A stretch of DNA of 64,000 nucleotides from Sphingobium sp. WTD-1 (GCF_030128825.1 NZ_CP119127.1:3833501-3897500); one strand, 5' to 3'. Shown: positions 17,800 through 26,593, numbered from the stretch's first letter. A program made the numbers and translations. The notes: generated from the letters alone by a model not told the origin.

Positions 17800-17813
17800 A
17801 GACACCGGTATCA
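17800..17813. promoter_or_regulatory. ACCGGT operator copy 3, pectate lyase side
   Basis: AGACACCGGTATCA, 60 bp before the pectate lyase ATG. Only two positions differ from an ideal TGACACCGGTGTCA. Confidence 0.7.
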
Positions 17814-17873
17814 ACGAGGCTTGCTTTCGTGCCGCTCCGATGCAAACCTAGAGGTGAGAGGAGTTTACGAACA

Positions 17874-19274
17874 ATGAATGCCATGCGCCTGCTCGCCCTG
17901 CCGCTCGCCGGTCTTATCCTATCCCCCCTCAGCGCCGCACAGTCGGCCGCCCCGACAGCCCAGTCATCGACAACGGCCAAAGCAGCCTTTCCCGGCGCTG
18001 TCGGCTGGGGCGCGGCTACACCCGGCGGGCGTGGCGGACGAATCATCCGGGTCACGACCCTGGCAGCAGACGGCCCAGGCAGCTTCAAGGCAGCACTGGA
18101 AGCCAAGGGACCACGCATTATCGTATTCGAAGTGGCCGGCATCATCGACCTGGGGCGCCAGACCTTCACCATTCGCGAACCCTTTGTAACGATCGCCGGA
18201 CAAACCGCTCCGTCTCCGGGCATCACCTTGATTCGCGCAGGCATCGACATCGCCACCCATGACGTCATCATGCGCCATATCCGTGTACGCACCGGGGTGG
18301 ACGACCAGCCCTCGACAAGCGGCTGGGAAGCCGACGCCATGTCAGTGGTGGGTGGCCATGACATCATCATCGACCATTGCACCTTCAGCTGGGCGATCGA
18401 CGAAAATATGTCCGCTTCCGGTCCGCGCTTCGCCGGCAACACCCCGGACGAATGGCGTGCCAACACCGCGCACAACATCACCCTTTCCTATAATCTGGCG
18501 GCCGAAGGCCTGGCCCATGCCAGCCACCCCAAGGGGGAGCATAGCAAGGGATCGCTGATCCATGATAATGCGACCAACATTCTGATTTATCGGAACATCT
18601 ACGCCCATAACATGGAGCGCAACCCGCTGCTGAAGGGGGGCGTCCGCGCTGCGGTTGTCAACAATCTGATCTATGATCCGGGCAAACGTGCGGTCCATTA
18701 CAATCTGGTGGCCATGGAATGGGGCAAGCACCCCTATCAGATGGGCCAGTTGTCCGCCGTCGGCAATGTGCTACGCGGTGGCCCTTCGACCGTTCCGGAC
18801 CTGCCCTTCCTGACGCTGGGCGGCGCGGGTGACCTGGAATATTATGCCAAGGACAATATTGCGGTCGATCAGTTCGGCAAGCCGCTGCCAATGGTAGGCC
18901 GCTATGGCGAGACCCAGGCAAAGCTGATCGAGGAAGCGGCTCCGCCGATCTGGCCTGACAGGCTGGACGTCATGCCGGTACGCGACGTAGAGACGAATTT
19001 GCTGTGGGAGTCCGGCGCCCGGCCATGGGATCGCGATGCCGACGACCTGCGCGTCCTGGCCTTCATCGCCGAGGGACGCGGCGAAATCATCGACAGCGAG
19101 AAGCAGGTCGGCGGCTACCCCAGCTTCACACCCACCAGCGCGCCCTTCATCGACAAGGACTGGAATCTGGACACGATGGAACCGAAATCGGGTCGCTATC
19201 CCGGACAGAGGGAGGAAACCACCGAGCATCTGTCCGATCGGGACAAGCTGATGCGACAGGCACCAAGACAATGA
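17874..19274 (+). CDS. secreted pectate lyase (PL1-type beta-helix)
   Basis: A 466-residue protein with a signal peptide (MRLLALPLAGLILSPLSAAQSA) and a right-handed beta-helix. Landmarks are AFPGAVGWGAATPGGRGG near the mature N-terminus, VTIAGQTAPSPGITL, and IIIDHCTFSWAIDENMS near residue 170 in the middle of the helix, all typical of family 1 pectate lyases of this lineage. The enzyme would cleave polygalacturonate by beta-elimination, releasing unsaturated oligogalacturonides. ATG 17874 follows GAGAGGAG at a normal distance; the longer open frame from 17829 is not needed. The stop overlaps the cupin gene start, so the two are co-translated. Confidence 0.88.
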   Translation: MNAMRLLALPLAGLILSPLSAAQSAAPTAQSSTTAKAAFPGAVGWGAATPGGRGGRIIRVTTLAADGPGSFKAALEAKGPRIIVFEVAGIIDLGRQTFTIREPFVTIAGQTAPSPGITLIRAGIDIATHDVIMRHIRVRTGVDDQPSTSGWEADAMSVVGGHDIIIDHCTFSWAIDENMSASGPRFAGNTPDEWRANTAHNITLSYNLAAEGLAHASHPKGEHSKGSLIHDNATNILIYRNIYAHNMERNPLLKGGVRAAVVNNLIYDPGKRAVHYNLVAMEWGKHPYQMGQLSAVGNVLRGGPSTVPDLPFLTLGGAGDLEYYAKDNIAVDQFGKPLPMVGRYGETQAKLIEEAAPPIWPDRLDVMPVRDVETNLLWESGARPWDRDADDLRVLAFIAEGRGEIIDSEKQVGGYPSFTPTSAPFIDKDWNLDTMEPKSGRYPGQREETTEHLSDRDKLMRQAPRQ

Positions 19275-19660
19275 TGGCATTGTCCCTTTTGCTGGCGGCG
19301 GCCGCAGCGCCGCCGATGGTGGTCATCGACGAGCGGGCGGTGATGCGGGACGAGCCCCCGCCCCATGGCGAGATCGGCATGTCGACCGCCTATCGCATCA
19401 GCGACGCCGTGCCGCAGCCGCGCAGCATGGAGTTCCGCAAGCGCGTGCTGCATGTCGGCGCGGCGATCGGCGTCCATCCGATCGTCCATGACGAGGTCTA
19501 TTATGTCCTGTCGGGCGAAGGCGTGGTGACATCCGACGGCGTGGAAAAGCCGCTGACGCCGGGCATGGCTGCTTATCTGTACAAGGATGCCAAGGTTGGC
19601 ATCCGGCAGGTCGGCAAGGAACCGCTGGCGCTGATCATCAGCTATCCGGTGGTTCACTGA
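19271..19660 (+). CDS. cupin-domain protein with signal peptide (KdgF-like candidate)
   Basis: A 129-residue single cupin. HPIVHDEVYYVLSGEG near residue 70 carries the likely metal-binding His and Glu residues and PGMAAYLYKDAKVGI the second cupin motif. KdgF-type cupins convert unsaturated uronates to 5-keto-4-deoxyuronate, the KduI substrate, and co-translation with a pectate lyase fits that. Unlike cytosolic KdgF, this protein begins with a hydrophobic segment (MMALSLLLAAAAAPP) that looks like a short signal peptide, so it may act in the periplasm. The ATG at 19271 overlaps the lyase stop; ATG 19274 is the alternative. KdgF function is inferred, not shown. Confidence 0.72.
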   Translation: MMALSLLLAAAAAPPMVVIDERAVMRDEPPPHGEIGMSTAYRISDAVPQPRSMEFRKRVLHVGAAIGVHPIVHDEVYYVLSGEGVVTSDGVEKPLTPGMAAYLYKDAKVGIRQVGKEPLALIISYPVVH

Positions 19661-19669
19661 CCCGACAAG

Positions 19670-19846
19670 TCACCAGGCGCGCGGCACATTGCCGATGCGC
19701 TTGGCGACATCGGCCTCGATCGCGTTGAGTTCGGCCTGGCTGAGCACGCCCGACAGCATCAGCCGGCGCATCAGCTCATCGACCAGGGCAGCGAGAAAAT
19801 GCAGCTCGCCGCGTTCCGAGACATAATCGACATCCTGGGTATCCAT
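19670..19846 (-). CDS. small conserved-looking protein (58 aa), unknown function
   Basis: ATG at 19846 is preceded on the minus strand by a strong GGAGGAA Shine-Dalgarno (forward TTCCTCC at 19851-19857). The product begins MDTQDVDYVSERGELHFLA, continues with an amphipathic helix-rich region (VDELMRRLMLSGVLSQAEL) and ends VPRAW. It has no signal peptide or membrane segment. It lies between the cupin (converging, 9 bp away) and the carboxylesterase, which reads in the same direction from upstream, so it is probably the last gene after the esterase. Strength of the ribosome site and helical composition support it as real; I do not recognise the family. Confidence 0.65.
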   Translation of the reverse strand: MDTQDVDYVSERGELHFLAALVDELMRRLMLSGVLSQAELNAIEADVAKRIGNVPRAW

Positions 19847-19920
19847 GCGGTTCCTCCAACTGCATGGACGGACTCAACGCGCCCATCCCCTTTTGGTTGC
19901 GGCCCAGCAACGAACCGCGT

Positions 19921-21489
19921 TCAGCTACCCGGCTGGATATAGGGCACGCGGGCGAAGAGTTCCCGCTCCCAGCCGCGCGGATCGCTTTCCACATGGCTGT
20001 CGACATCGACGATCATCGTCTGCCGCCGGTCCAGCCGATATTGCGGCCAGGGCGCCATTCCGCTGTCATTGGGATCACCGCGCCGGGCGAAGGCGAGGAA
20101 ACGCTGCATCAGCGCGCGCGAGGCGGCCTGGGCACCTGCGCCCGTGCCGGTGAAGCTGCCCGGCGCATCGAGCGTGCCGAAGGCGAGCGCGATGTCCATG
20201 GTGTGCGGCGCACCGCGTTCGGGCTGGGTCGGCGAGGCGAAATCGACCTGATAGACCCAGGTCGGCGCATCGGCGCGGGCCCGCGCCTCCGCCTCCAGCA
20301 CCTGCCCCGGCCAGCTGCGCCCGGCCGTGGTCGCGGCATAGAAGATGCGCTCCGCCGACCAGTCGGGATAGCGGGCACGATATTGGGCGACGATCCATTC
20401 GGGCGAAAGGTCCATGCGCAGTTCCGGCGCCATCCGGACGGCCAGGTTGGACCAGTCCAGCCCCTGGAGCTTGGGGCCGTGCGGATCGATGAAGGCACGG
20501 GTCTCGTCATGGGTGTTGCCCAGCATCATCGGGATCGCCTGTGACTGGAGCGGCGCATCGGGCCAGAAAGGATGGCGCGCAAGATGCGTCATGTCGAGCA
20601 CGGGCCCCATGTAGAGGCCGCCACCCAGTATCGGGTCTTGCGCTGCCAGCCCCTCCACCAGTTGCGCGGTTGAAAGTGACAGCAAAGATGACAGGTCATC
20701 GGCCTTCACGCCCAACCCGGCGAGATAGGCCTGCGCCCGCTTCGTCGCGTTGAGCGGACCCGAGGCCGTCACCTGCTGGCCGCTCATGGTGATGGCGCGA
20801 TGGAACAGGCCGGCGGCGGCGGGCATCGCCATCATCGTCGCGATCTTGGCGCCGCCGCCAGACTGGCCGAAGACCAGGATATTGCCGGGATCGCCGCCAA
20901 AGGCCGCGATATTGTCGCGCACCCATTGCAGCGCGAGGATGAGGTCGAGCTGGCCTGCATTGCCGCTGTCGACGAAGCGCGGATCGAGCCGGGCGAGATA
21001 GAGATAGCCGAAGATGTTGAGCCGATGGTTGACCGTCACCACCACGACATCGCCCTGCGCCGCGAGCCGGTCGCCATAGGTCAGCGGATCGACCACGGAG
21101 CCGTTGGAATAGGCGCCACCATGGATGTAGAGCATCACCGGCCGCCTGGCGCGCGGGTCCGGGCCGGGGGTCCAGATATTGAGGAACAGGCAATCCTCGC
21201 TCTCCGACTCCTGCCGCCCCTGTTGCGGGCAGGAGGGCGCGAAGGCGCTGGCATCGGCAGTGCCGGTCCAGCCATCGGGCGCAAGCGGTGCCTGAAAGCG
21301 GCGGGACGCGGTATCCTGGCCATAGCGCAGGCCGCGAAAGACATGGAGGCCGCCCTCGCGGGTGCCGGCAACCCGGCCCTTGCGGGTGGCCACGATGCTG
21401 GCGGTGGCGGCATGCGCCGGGCGAGCGAGACTGGCGCCTAACAGGGCCGCAGCGCCGGTCAACGCGCTCCGCCGGTCGATATCGGGCAT
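19921..21489 (-). CDS. secreted type-B carboxylesterase
   Basis: A 522-residue esterase with a twin-arginine-like signal (DRRSALTGAAALLGASLARPAHA). The oxyanion motif YIHGGAYSNG is near residue 130, the nucleophile motif GQSGGGAK near residue 215, and a probable catalytic His in GAPHTMD near residue 425. AGGAGG upstream supports ATG 21489; an earlier in-frame ATG at 21537 lacks a site. Placement in the pectin island suggests removal of ester groups (acetyl, methyl or feruloyl) from pectin, but type-B esterases have broad substrates, so this remains inference. No operator was found directly upstream; it may be transcribed from the kduI promoter through kduD. Confidence 0.85.
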   Translation of the reverse strand: MPDIDRRSALTGAAALLGASLARPAHAATASIVATRKGRVAGTREGGLHVFRGLRYGQDTASRRFQAPLAPDGWTGTADASAFAPSCPQQGRQESESEDCLFLNIWTPGPDPRARRPVMLYIHGGAYSNGSVVDPLTYGDRLAAQGDVVVVTVNHRLNIFGYLYLARLDPRFVDSGNAGQLDLILALQWVRDNIAAFGGDPGNILVFGQSGGGAKIATMMAMPAAAGLFHRAITMSGQQVTASGPLNATKRAQAYLAGLGVKADDLSSLLSLSTAQLVEGLAAQDPILGGGLYMGPVLDMTHLARHPFWPDAPLQSQAIPMMLGNTHDETRAFIDPHGPKLQGLDWSNLAVRMAPELRMDLSPEWIVAQYRARYPDWSAERIFYAATTAGRSWPGQVLEAEARARADAPTWVYQVDFASPTQPERGAPHTMDIALAFGTLDAPGSFTGTGAGAQAASRALMQRFLAFARRGDPNDSGMAPWPQYRLDRRQTMIVDVDSHVESDPRGWERELFARVPYIQPGS

Positions 21490-21579
21490 CCGTCCTCCTG
21501 TGCTGGGTCGGGAGGCTTCGCCCTCCTCTTTAGTCAAGGTTGTCCTGCGCCCACCCGGTGGCAGGCGCAGGACGGGATA

Positions 21580-22335
21580 TCAGCGGGCCAGCCAGCCGCC
21601 ATCGACGGCGAGGATGTGGCCATGGATATAGTTGGCCGCCGGCGACGACAGGAACACGGCCGCGCCGCCAATGTCGCTCGGGTCGCCCCAGCGGCCGGCC
21701 GGGATACGTTCCTGGATCTGGCGGTTGCGGGTTTCGTCGGCCTGCAGCGCGGCGGTGTTGTTGGTCGCGATATAGCCCGGCGCGATCGCGTTGACGTTGA
21801 CGCCTTTGGCCGCCCACTCGTTCGCCAGCAGCTTGGTGAGGCCAGCGACGCCGCTCTTCGACGCGGTATAGCTCGGCACCCGGATGCCGCCCTGGAACGA
21901 CAGGAGCGAGGCGATGTTGACGATCTTGCCGCTACCCTGTGCCAGCATGTGCCGCCCGGCCGCCTGGGCCAGGAAGAAGGTCGACTTCAAATTGGTGTCG
22001 ATCACCGCGTCCCAGTCTTCCTCGGTGAAGTCGACGCTGTCGGCGCGGCGGATGATGCCGGCATTGTTGATCGATATGTCGAGCCCGCCCAGCTTTGCGA
22101 TCGTCTCGTCGACGACGCGCTGCACCGGTTCGATGCTCGACAGGTCGGCCGAGACGATCTCGGCCTTGCGCCCCAGCGCCCGGACCTTCTCGACGGTCTC
22201 TTCCGCCGGGGTGCGGCCGACCGCCGCAATGTCGGCGCCGGCCGCCGCGAGCGACAGCGCGATCGCCTGGCCAATGCCGGTATTGGCGCCGGTGACGATG
22301 GCGACCTTGCCACCAAGATCGAAGATAGTGCTCAT
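21580..22335 (-). CDS. kduD: 2-deoxy-D-gluconate 3-dehydrogenase / DKII reductase KduD
   Basis: A 251-residue SDR: TGANTGIG nucleotide-binding motif near residue 15, NNAGI near residue 87, and the catalytic YTASK near residue 153. It begins MSTIFDLGGKVAIVTG, close to E. coli KduD. The enzyme reduces 2,5-diketo-3-deoxygluconate to 2-keto-3-deoxygluconate with NADH. It lies 49 bp after kduI on the same strand, the usual pairing. ATG 22335 is preceded by GGGAG on the minus strand. Confidence 0.93.
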   Translation of the reverse strand: MSTIFDLGGKVAIVTGANTGIGQAIALSLAAAGADIAAVGRTPAEETVEKVRALGRKAEIVSADLSSIEPVQRVVDETIAKLGGLDISINNAGIIRRADSVDFTEEDWDAVIDTNLKSTFFLAQAAGRHMLAQGSGKIVNIASLLSFQGGIRVPSYTASKSGVAGLTKLLANEWAAKGVNVNAIAPGYIATNNTAALQADETRNRQIQERIPAGRWGDPSDIGGAAVFLSSPAANYIHGHILAVDGGWLAR

Positions 22336-22384
22336 GTCAGGACTCCCTGGCCCCTCCCGCTCGCGCGGAAGAGGCAAAAAACCG

Positions 22385-23224
22385 TCAGGCCAGCTGGCAA
22401 ATGTCCAGCACGTTCATGTCGGTATAGTCCTGGTTCTCGCCGGCCATTGCCCAGATGAAGGCATAGGCCTTGGTGCCCGATCCCATATGGATCGACCAGG
22501 GCGGCGAGATCACCGCTTCCTCGTTCGCCATGACGATGTGACGCATCGCGTCGCCCTCGCCCATATAGTGGAAGACGCGGTCGGCATCGCCATCCAGCTC
22601 GAAATAGAAATAAATCTCGCTGCGGCGCTCATGGATGTGCGGGGGCATGGTGTTCCACACCGAACCGGGCTTCAGGACCGTGAGGCCCATGACCAGCTGC
22701 GCGCTGTCGCAGATGCCGGGGATGACGAGCTGGAAGATGGTGCGCTCGTTCGATTCCTCCAGGCTGCCGCGCTCCAGTGCATTGGCGTCGGCGATGCCGA
22801 GCTTGCGGGTGGTGAACGCCTTGTGCGCCGGGCAGGAGGCGAGATAGAAACGCGCGCCGGCGCCGGCGAACTCCACATCCTTGGCGCCCATCGTCACATA
22901 GAGGCAATCCTTGTTGCCCAGCGTGAAGACTTCGCCGTCGACGGTCACGGTGCCTTCGACGCCCGAGACATTGACGATCGCCAGCTCGCGCCGCTCCAGG
23001 AAGGGATGGCCCGCCGCCGAGGCCGGCTCGGTCTGCGCCGGCAGCTTCACCGGCGCATCGGCCACTGCCACGCCGCCGATCACGAAGCGCTCGGCATGGG
23101 TATAGTTCAGCACGCATTCGCCGTCGCGGAACAGGCCGCCGATCAGATAGCGATCCCGCAGCTCCTCGTTCGACACGCACTCCATCATGTCGGGGTGGGT
23201 CGCATAATAGGTCTTGTCGAACAT
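22385..23224 (-). CDS. kduI: 5-keto-4-deoxyuronate isomerase KduI
   Basis: A 279-residue cupin isomerase of normal length. The zinc site is visible: [15 protein letters not shown] near residue 192 supplies two His and a Glu, and WSIHMGSG near residue 241 the fourth ligand. It isomerises 5-keto-4-deoxyuronate (DKI) to 2,5-diketo-3-deoxygluconate, the KduD substrate. An ACCGGT operator lies 47 bp upstream, between kduI and the regulator gene. ATG 23224 has GAGGA before it; an earlier ATG at 23266 would overlap the promoter region and is not used. Confidence 0.94.
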   Translation of the reverse strand: MFDKTYYATHPDMMECVSNEELRDRYLIGGLFRDGECVLNYTHAERFVIGGVAVADAPVKLPAQTEPASAAGHPFLERRELAIVNVSGVEGTVTVDGEVFTLGNKDCLYVTMGAKDVEFAGAGARFYLASCPAHKAFTTRKLGIADANALERGSLEESNERTIFQLVIPGICDSAQLVMGLTVLKPGSVWNTMPPHIHERRSEIYFYFELDGDADRVFHYMGEGDAMRHIVMANEEAVISPPWSIHMGSGTKAYAFIWAMAGENQDYTDMNVLDICQLA

Positions 23225-23270
23225 GATATCCTCGCCGGTTATTCGAAATTGCCCCTTGGGAAGCAAATTC

Positions 23271-23284
23271 GGAAACCGGTGTCA
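23271..23284. promoter_or_regulatory. ACCGGT operator copy 4, upstream of kduI
   Basis: GGAAACCGGTGTCA, in the 73-bp gap between the LacI-family gene and kduI. It would give kduI-kduD their own controlled promoter. Confidence 0.65.
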
Positions 23285-23297
23285 ACCTTGACATCGA

Positions 23298-24347
23298 TCA
23301 GCCCGATGCAGGCGCCACCGAACTGCGCCGGATCAGGGTCGAACTGAACAGCGACGGCTCGCTGACCTCCGCCTCCTCGCCGATGGCAGTGCCGATCAGC
23401 TTGAGTGCGGCGGCGCGGCCCATGGCCGCGATCGGCCAGCGCACCGTGGTCAACGGCGGCCAGACGCGGGTGGTGAGCGGCGTATCGTCGAAGCCGATGA
23501 TCGACAATTGCTCCGGCACTTCGATCCCGCGCAGCCGCGCCGCATAGAGGACACCTGCCGCCATCTCGTCATTACTGGCAAAGATCGCGGTCGGCGGGGA
23601 GGTGAGGTCAAACAGGTTTTCGGACGCCGAAACCCCTGATTCAAAAGTATATTGTCCGTCTGCGACCAGGCTGCGCGGCAGGCTGATGCCGGCTTCCGCC
23701 AGCGCCATTTCAAAGCCCTCGCGCCGTTCCTTGGCGGAACGGAAGCCATGCGGCCCGGCGATCAGGCCGATCCGCCGATGCCCCTGCGCGATCAGATAGC
23801 GCACCGCATCGGCCACCGCGTCGCGGTCATTGGAGGCGACCATATGCTCCGGATCGTCGAGCAAAGCCGAACCCATGCGCACATAGCGACAGCCAGCATC
23901 ATCGAACAGCTTGGAAAGACTGTCATTTTCGGAGAGCGGCGGCAGCACGACAACGCCAAACAGGCGCTGGCGCGTCACGAAGTTATGGATGTCCTCCATC
24001 ACCATCGCCGCCCCCCTGTCCACCGGGCGCACCACCAGCTCGAACTCGGTGCCGTGCAGCGCCTCCAATATCCCCTTCTGCATGCTGAGCACCATCTGGG
24101 CATTGGGATTGTCGTAGATCAGGCCGATCAGGAAATTGCGCCCCAGCGCCAGCGCGCGTGCCTGCGGATTGGGGACATAGCCGGTCTGGCGGATGATTTC
24201 CTCCACCTTGCCGCGGGTTTCCTGGTTCAGCAGCGGCGATCGGTTGATGACGCGGCTGACCGTCTTCTTCGACACGCCGGCCATGCGGGCAATGTCGTTG
24301 ATCGTCAGCTTGGCGATGGCGCCCTCGTCCCTGGGTGTCTTTGTCAT
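23298..24347 (-). CDS. LacI-family transcriptional regulator of pectin/uronate catabolism
   Basis: A 349-residue LacI-type regulator. The helix-turn-helix is at residues about 14-35 (LTINDIARMAGVSKKTVSRVIN), followed by the hinge helix (NPQARALA) and a periplasmic-binding-protein-like sensor domain with FIGLIYDN and SNDRDAV. ACCGGT palindromes fit the CG-centred sites LacI-family proteins bind, and copies flank this gene on both sides, suggesting autoregulation. Functional analogues in proteobacteria include KdgR- and UxuR-type regulators sensing uronate intermediates. Inducer (KDG, DKI or galacturonate) is not determinable here. Confidence 0.88.
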   Translation of the reverse strand: MTKTPRDEGAIAKLTINDIARMAGVSKKTVSRVINRSPLLNQETRGKVEEIIRQTGYVPNPQARALALGRNFLIGLIYDNPNAQMVLSMQKGILEALHGTEFELVVRPVDRGAAMVMEDIHNFVTRQRLFGVVVLPPLSENDSLSKLFDDAGCRYVRMGSALLDDPEHMVASNDRDAVADAVRYLIAQGHRRIGLIAGPHGFRSAKERREGFEMALAEAGISLPRSLVADGQYTFESGVSASENLFDLTSPPTAIFASNDEMAAGVLYAARLRGIEVPEQLSIIGFDDTPLTTRVWPPLTTVRWPIAAMGRAAALKLIGTAIGEEAEVSEPSLFSSTLIRRSSVAPASG

Positions 24348-24410
24348 GGCCCTTTTATAGCGCGCTTATGGCCCGCAACCAGCGCAATATGCGTCGCTCG
24401 GCAAATCTAT

Positions 24411-24424
24411 TGACACCGGTTACT
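24411..24424. promoter_or_regulatory. ACCGGT operator copy 5, regulator/hydratase divergent promoter
   Basis: TGACACCGGTTACT, lying between the regulator start (24347) and the hydratase-like GTG start (24468). The left half is the ideal TGACACC. It could control both directions. Confidence 0.65.
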
Positions 24425-24467
24425 CTTGCAGGCATCCCGAGAAGAAGAACCAGCAGAGAGGATCATC

Positions 24468-25265
24468 GTGACCGCCGCTTCCCCTGCCGCCATTGCGCGC
24501 GCCTTCGTCACCGCCCGACAGCAGGCGACGGGCTTTTCCGACTATCCCGGCCCGATCCCGCCCAGCCTGGCCGACGGCTATGCAATCCAGGCGGAGGCAC
24601 TGGCGCTGGTCGATGCGCCGGTCGGCGGCTGGAAGGTCGGCCGCGTGCCCGCCCCGCTGGTCGAGCGTTTCGGCGCCGATCGGCTGGCCGGGCCGATCTT
24701 CACCCCGACCATCCATGCCCTGACCCCCGATGCCACCGGGCTGGTCTTTGCCCAGGGCTTTGGCGCGGCGGAGGCGGAATTCCTGCTGCGCATCGGCCAG
24801 ACCCCCGACCCGGCCCAGACCAGCTTCACCCTGGAGGAAGCCGCCGCGCTGGTCGACGCCGTGCATATCGGGCTGGAAATCGCCAGTTCCCCCTTCACCG
24901 GCATCAACGAGCATGGCCCGGCCGTCACCGTTTCCGACTTCGGCAATAATAACGGCCTGCTGATCGGCGCGGCCGTGCCGGACTGGCAGAGCCTGGCCTT
25001 CGCCGAGATCGACATCAGCCTGAGCATCGACGGCGTCGTCGCCGGCACCGGCCGCGCCGTCAGCTTCCCCGACGGGCCGATCGGCTCCGTGCGTTTCCTG
25101 CTCGAAAATCTCGCCGCGCGCGGCATAAGGCTGCAACCGGGCGCATGGATATCGACAGGCGCCGTCACCGGCGTGCATGAAGTGCGCGTCGGGCAGACGG
25201 TGGTTGCGGACTTCGGACCGCTCGGCACCGCACACTGCGTCATCCGCCCCCAAGCGGCCGTCTGA
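24468..25265 (+). CDS. 2-keto-4-pentenoate hydratase / FAH-family-like enzyme
   Basis: A 265-residue protein of the MhpD/FAH fold. Acidic metal-binding positions are seen in GAAEAEFLLRIG near residue 105 and HIGLEIASSPF near residue 135. Members hydrate or decarboxylate 2-keto acids with divalent metal. It is the first gene of a two-gene unit with the MFS transporter, under operator copy 5, so its substrate is probably a keto acid from uronate breakdown rather than from aromatic meta-cleavage. GTG 24468 is chosen because AGAGAGGA lies 7-14 bp upstream; an upstream in-frame ATG at 24426 falls on the operator. Confidence 0.75.
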   Translation: MTAASPAAIARAFVTARQQATGFSDYPGPIPPSLADGYAIQAEALALVDAPVGGWKVGRVPAPLVERFGADRLAGPIFTPTIHALTPDATGLVFAQGFGAAEAEFLLRIGQTPDPAQTSFTLEEAAALVDAVHIGLEIASSPFTGINEHGPAVTVSDFGNNNGLLIGAAVPDWQSLAFAEIDISLSIDGVVAGTGRAVSFPDGPIGSVRFLLENLAARGIRLQPGAWISTGAVTGVHEVRVGQTVVADFGPLGTAHCVIRPQAAV

Positions 25266-25296
25266 CAAGGCTGCAGGGCAAGAGGAGAGGAAGAGA

Positions 25297-26574
25297 ATGA
25301 ACGAGGCCGTCGCCGGAGCAACCCAGAGGGTCGGGCGCTATCGCTGGGTGATCGTCGGGCTGCTGTTCGCCGCCACCGCGATCAACTATGTCGACCGGCA
25401 GATGATCGGCGTGCTCAAGCCGACGCTGGCGGCCGAGATGCACTGGTCGGAAACCGACTATGCCAATATCGTCTTCTGGTTCCAGGCGGCCTATGCGATC
25501 GGCTATCTGGGCTTTGGCCGGCTGGTCGACGCGATCGGCGCGCGGCTGGGCTATACCGTCGCGATCATCATCTGGACGATCGCCCATGTGGCCCATGGCG
25601 GCGTGCATAGCGTGACCCAGTTCGCCTTCGCCCGCTTTGGCCTGGGCGTCGGCGAATCCGGCAATTTCCCCGCCGGCATCAAGGCGGTGGCCGAATGGTT
25701 CCCGCAGAAGGAGCGCGCCTTCGCGATCGGCCTGTTCAACGCCGGTGCCAATGTCGGCGCGATCATCACGCCGCTGCTGGTGCCATGGCTGACCATCCAA
25801 TATGGCTGGCGCTTCGCCTTCATCGCGACCGGCATATTCGGCGTCGTGTGGCTCGCCGCCTGGCTGATCTTCTATCGCCGGCCGCAGGAGCATCCGCGCG
25901 TCGGCGCCGCCGAACTTGCCTATATCCAGCAGGATCCGGCCGACCCGGTCACGCCGATCGGCTGGCGCCGGCTGATTGCCGTGCGAGAATGCTGGGCCTT
26001 TGCCATCGGCAAATTCTGCATCGACCCGATCTGGTGGTTCTTCCTCTTCTGGCTGCCGGGCTATCTGGGCGAGCGCTATGGCCTCGACCTCATCAGCTTC
26101 GGCCCGCCGCTGGTCGCCATCTATCTGTTGTCGGACCTTGGCAGCGTGGCCGGCGGCTGGCTGTCGGGACGGCTGATGAAGGCCGGACACAGCGTCAACG
26201 CCGCGCGCAAGCTGACTATGCTGGTCTGCGCCGCTGCGGTCACGCCGGTCTTCTTTGCCCAGTCGATCGACAATCTGTGGGTCGCCGTCCTCGTGATCGG
26301 CATCGCCACCGCCGCGCATCAGGCCTTTTCCGCCAATCTCTATACCCTGCCGTCGGACATGTTCCCGCGTGCGGCGGTCGGATCGGTGGTCGGCATCGGC
26401 GGCACGGCCGGCGCGATCGGCGGCATGCTGATGGCCAAATATGCCGGCTATATCCTCGACAGCATCGGCAGCTATGCGCCGCTCTTCGCCGTCGCAGGCA
26501 GCGCCTATTTCATCGCCCTGCTGGCGATCCACCTGCTTTCACCGCGCCTGGCGCAGGTGAAGGTGCCGGAATAA
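25297..26574 (+). CDS. MFS transporter, hexuronate (ExuT/ACS) type
   Basis: A 425-residue, 12-helix MFS protein. INYVDRQMIGVL in helix 1, GFGRLVDAIGARLG between helices 2 and 3, and GVGESGNFPAGIKAVAEWFP in helix 4 are the anion:cation symporter signature seen in ExuT, GudP and related acid-sugar carriers. It probably imports galacturonate or its derivatives across the inner membrane. AGGAGAGGAAGAGA precedes the ATG. It ends before a strong terminator. Confidence 0.88.
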   Translation: MNEAVAGATQRVGRYRWVIVGLLFAATAINYVDRQMIGVLKPTLAAEMHWSETDYANIVFWFQAAYAIGYLGFGRLVDAIGARLGYTVAIIIWTIAHVAHGGVHSVTQFAFARFGLGVGESGNFPAGIKAVAEWFPQKERAFAIGLFNAGANVGAIITPLLVPWLTIQYGWRFAFIATGIFGVVWLAAWLIFYRRPQEHPRVGAAELAYIQQDPADPVTPIGWRRLIAVRECWAFAIGKFCIDPIWWFFLFWLPGYLGERYGLDLISFGPPLVAIYLLSDLGSVAGGWLSGRLMKAGHSVNAARKLTMLVCAAAVTPVFFAQSIDNLWVAVLVIGIATAAHQAFSANLYTLPSDMFPRAAVGSVVGIGGTAGAIGGMLMAKYAGYILDSIGSYAPLFAVAGSAYFIALLAIHLLSPRLAQVKVPE

Positions 26575-26593
26575 GTTCCCTGGGGGAGGGACT

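Larger units (their letters stand above)
17506..17873. promoter_or_regulatory. divergent promoter region between TonB receptor and pectate lyase
   Basis: A 368-bp gene-free region with two operator copies, one near each gene (17570-17583 and 17800-17813). A TTGACA on the minus strand (forward 17611-17616) may be the -35 of the receptor promoter; no convincing -10 was found. The middle (about 17600-17700) is relatively AT-rich. No small gene could be supported. Confidence 0.6.
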
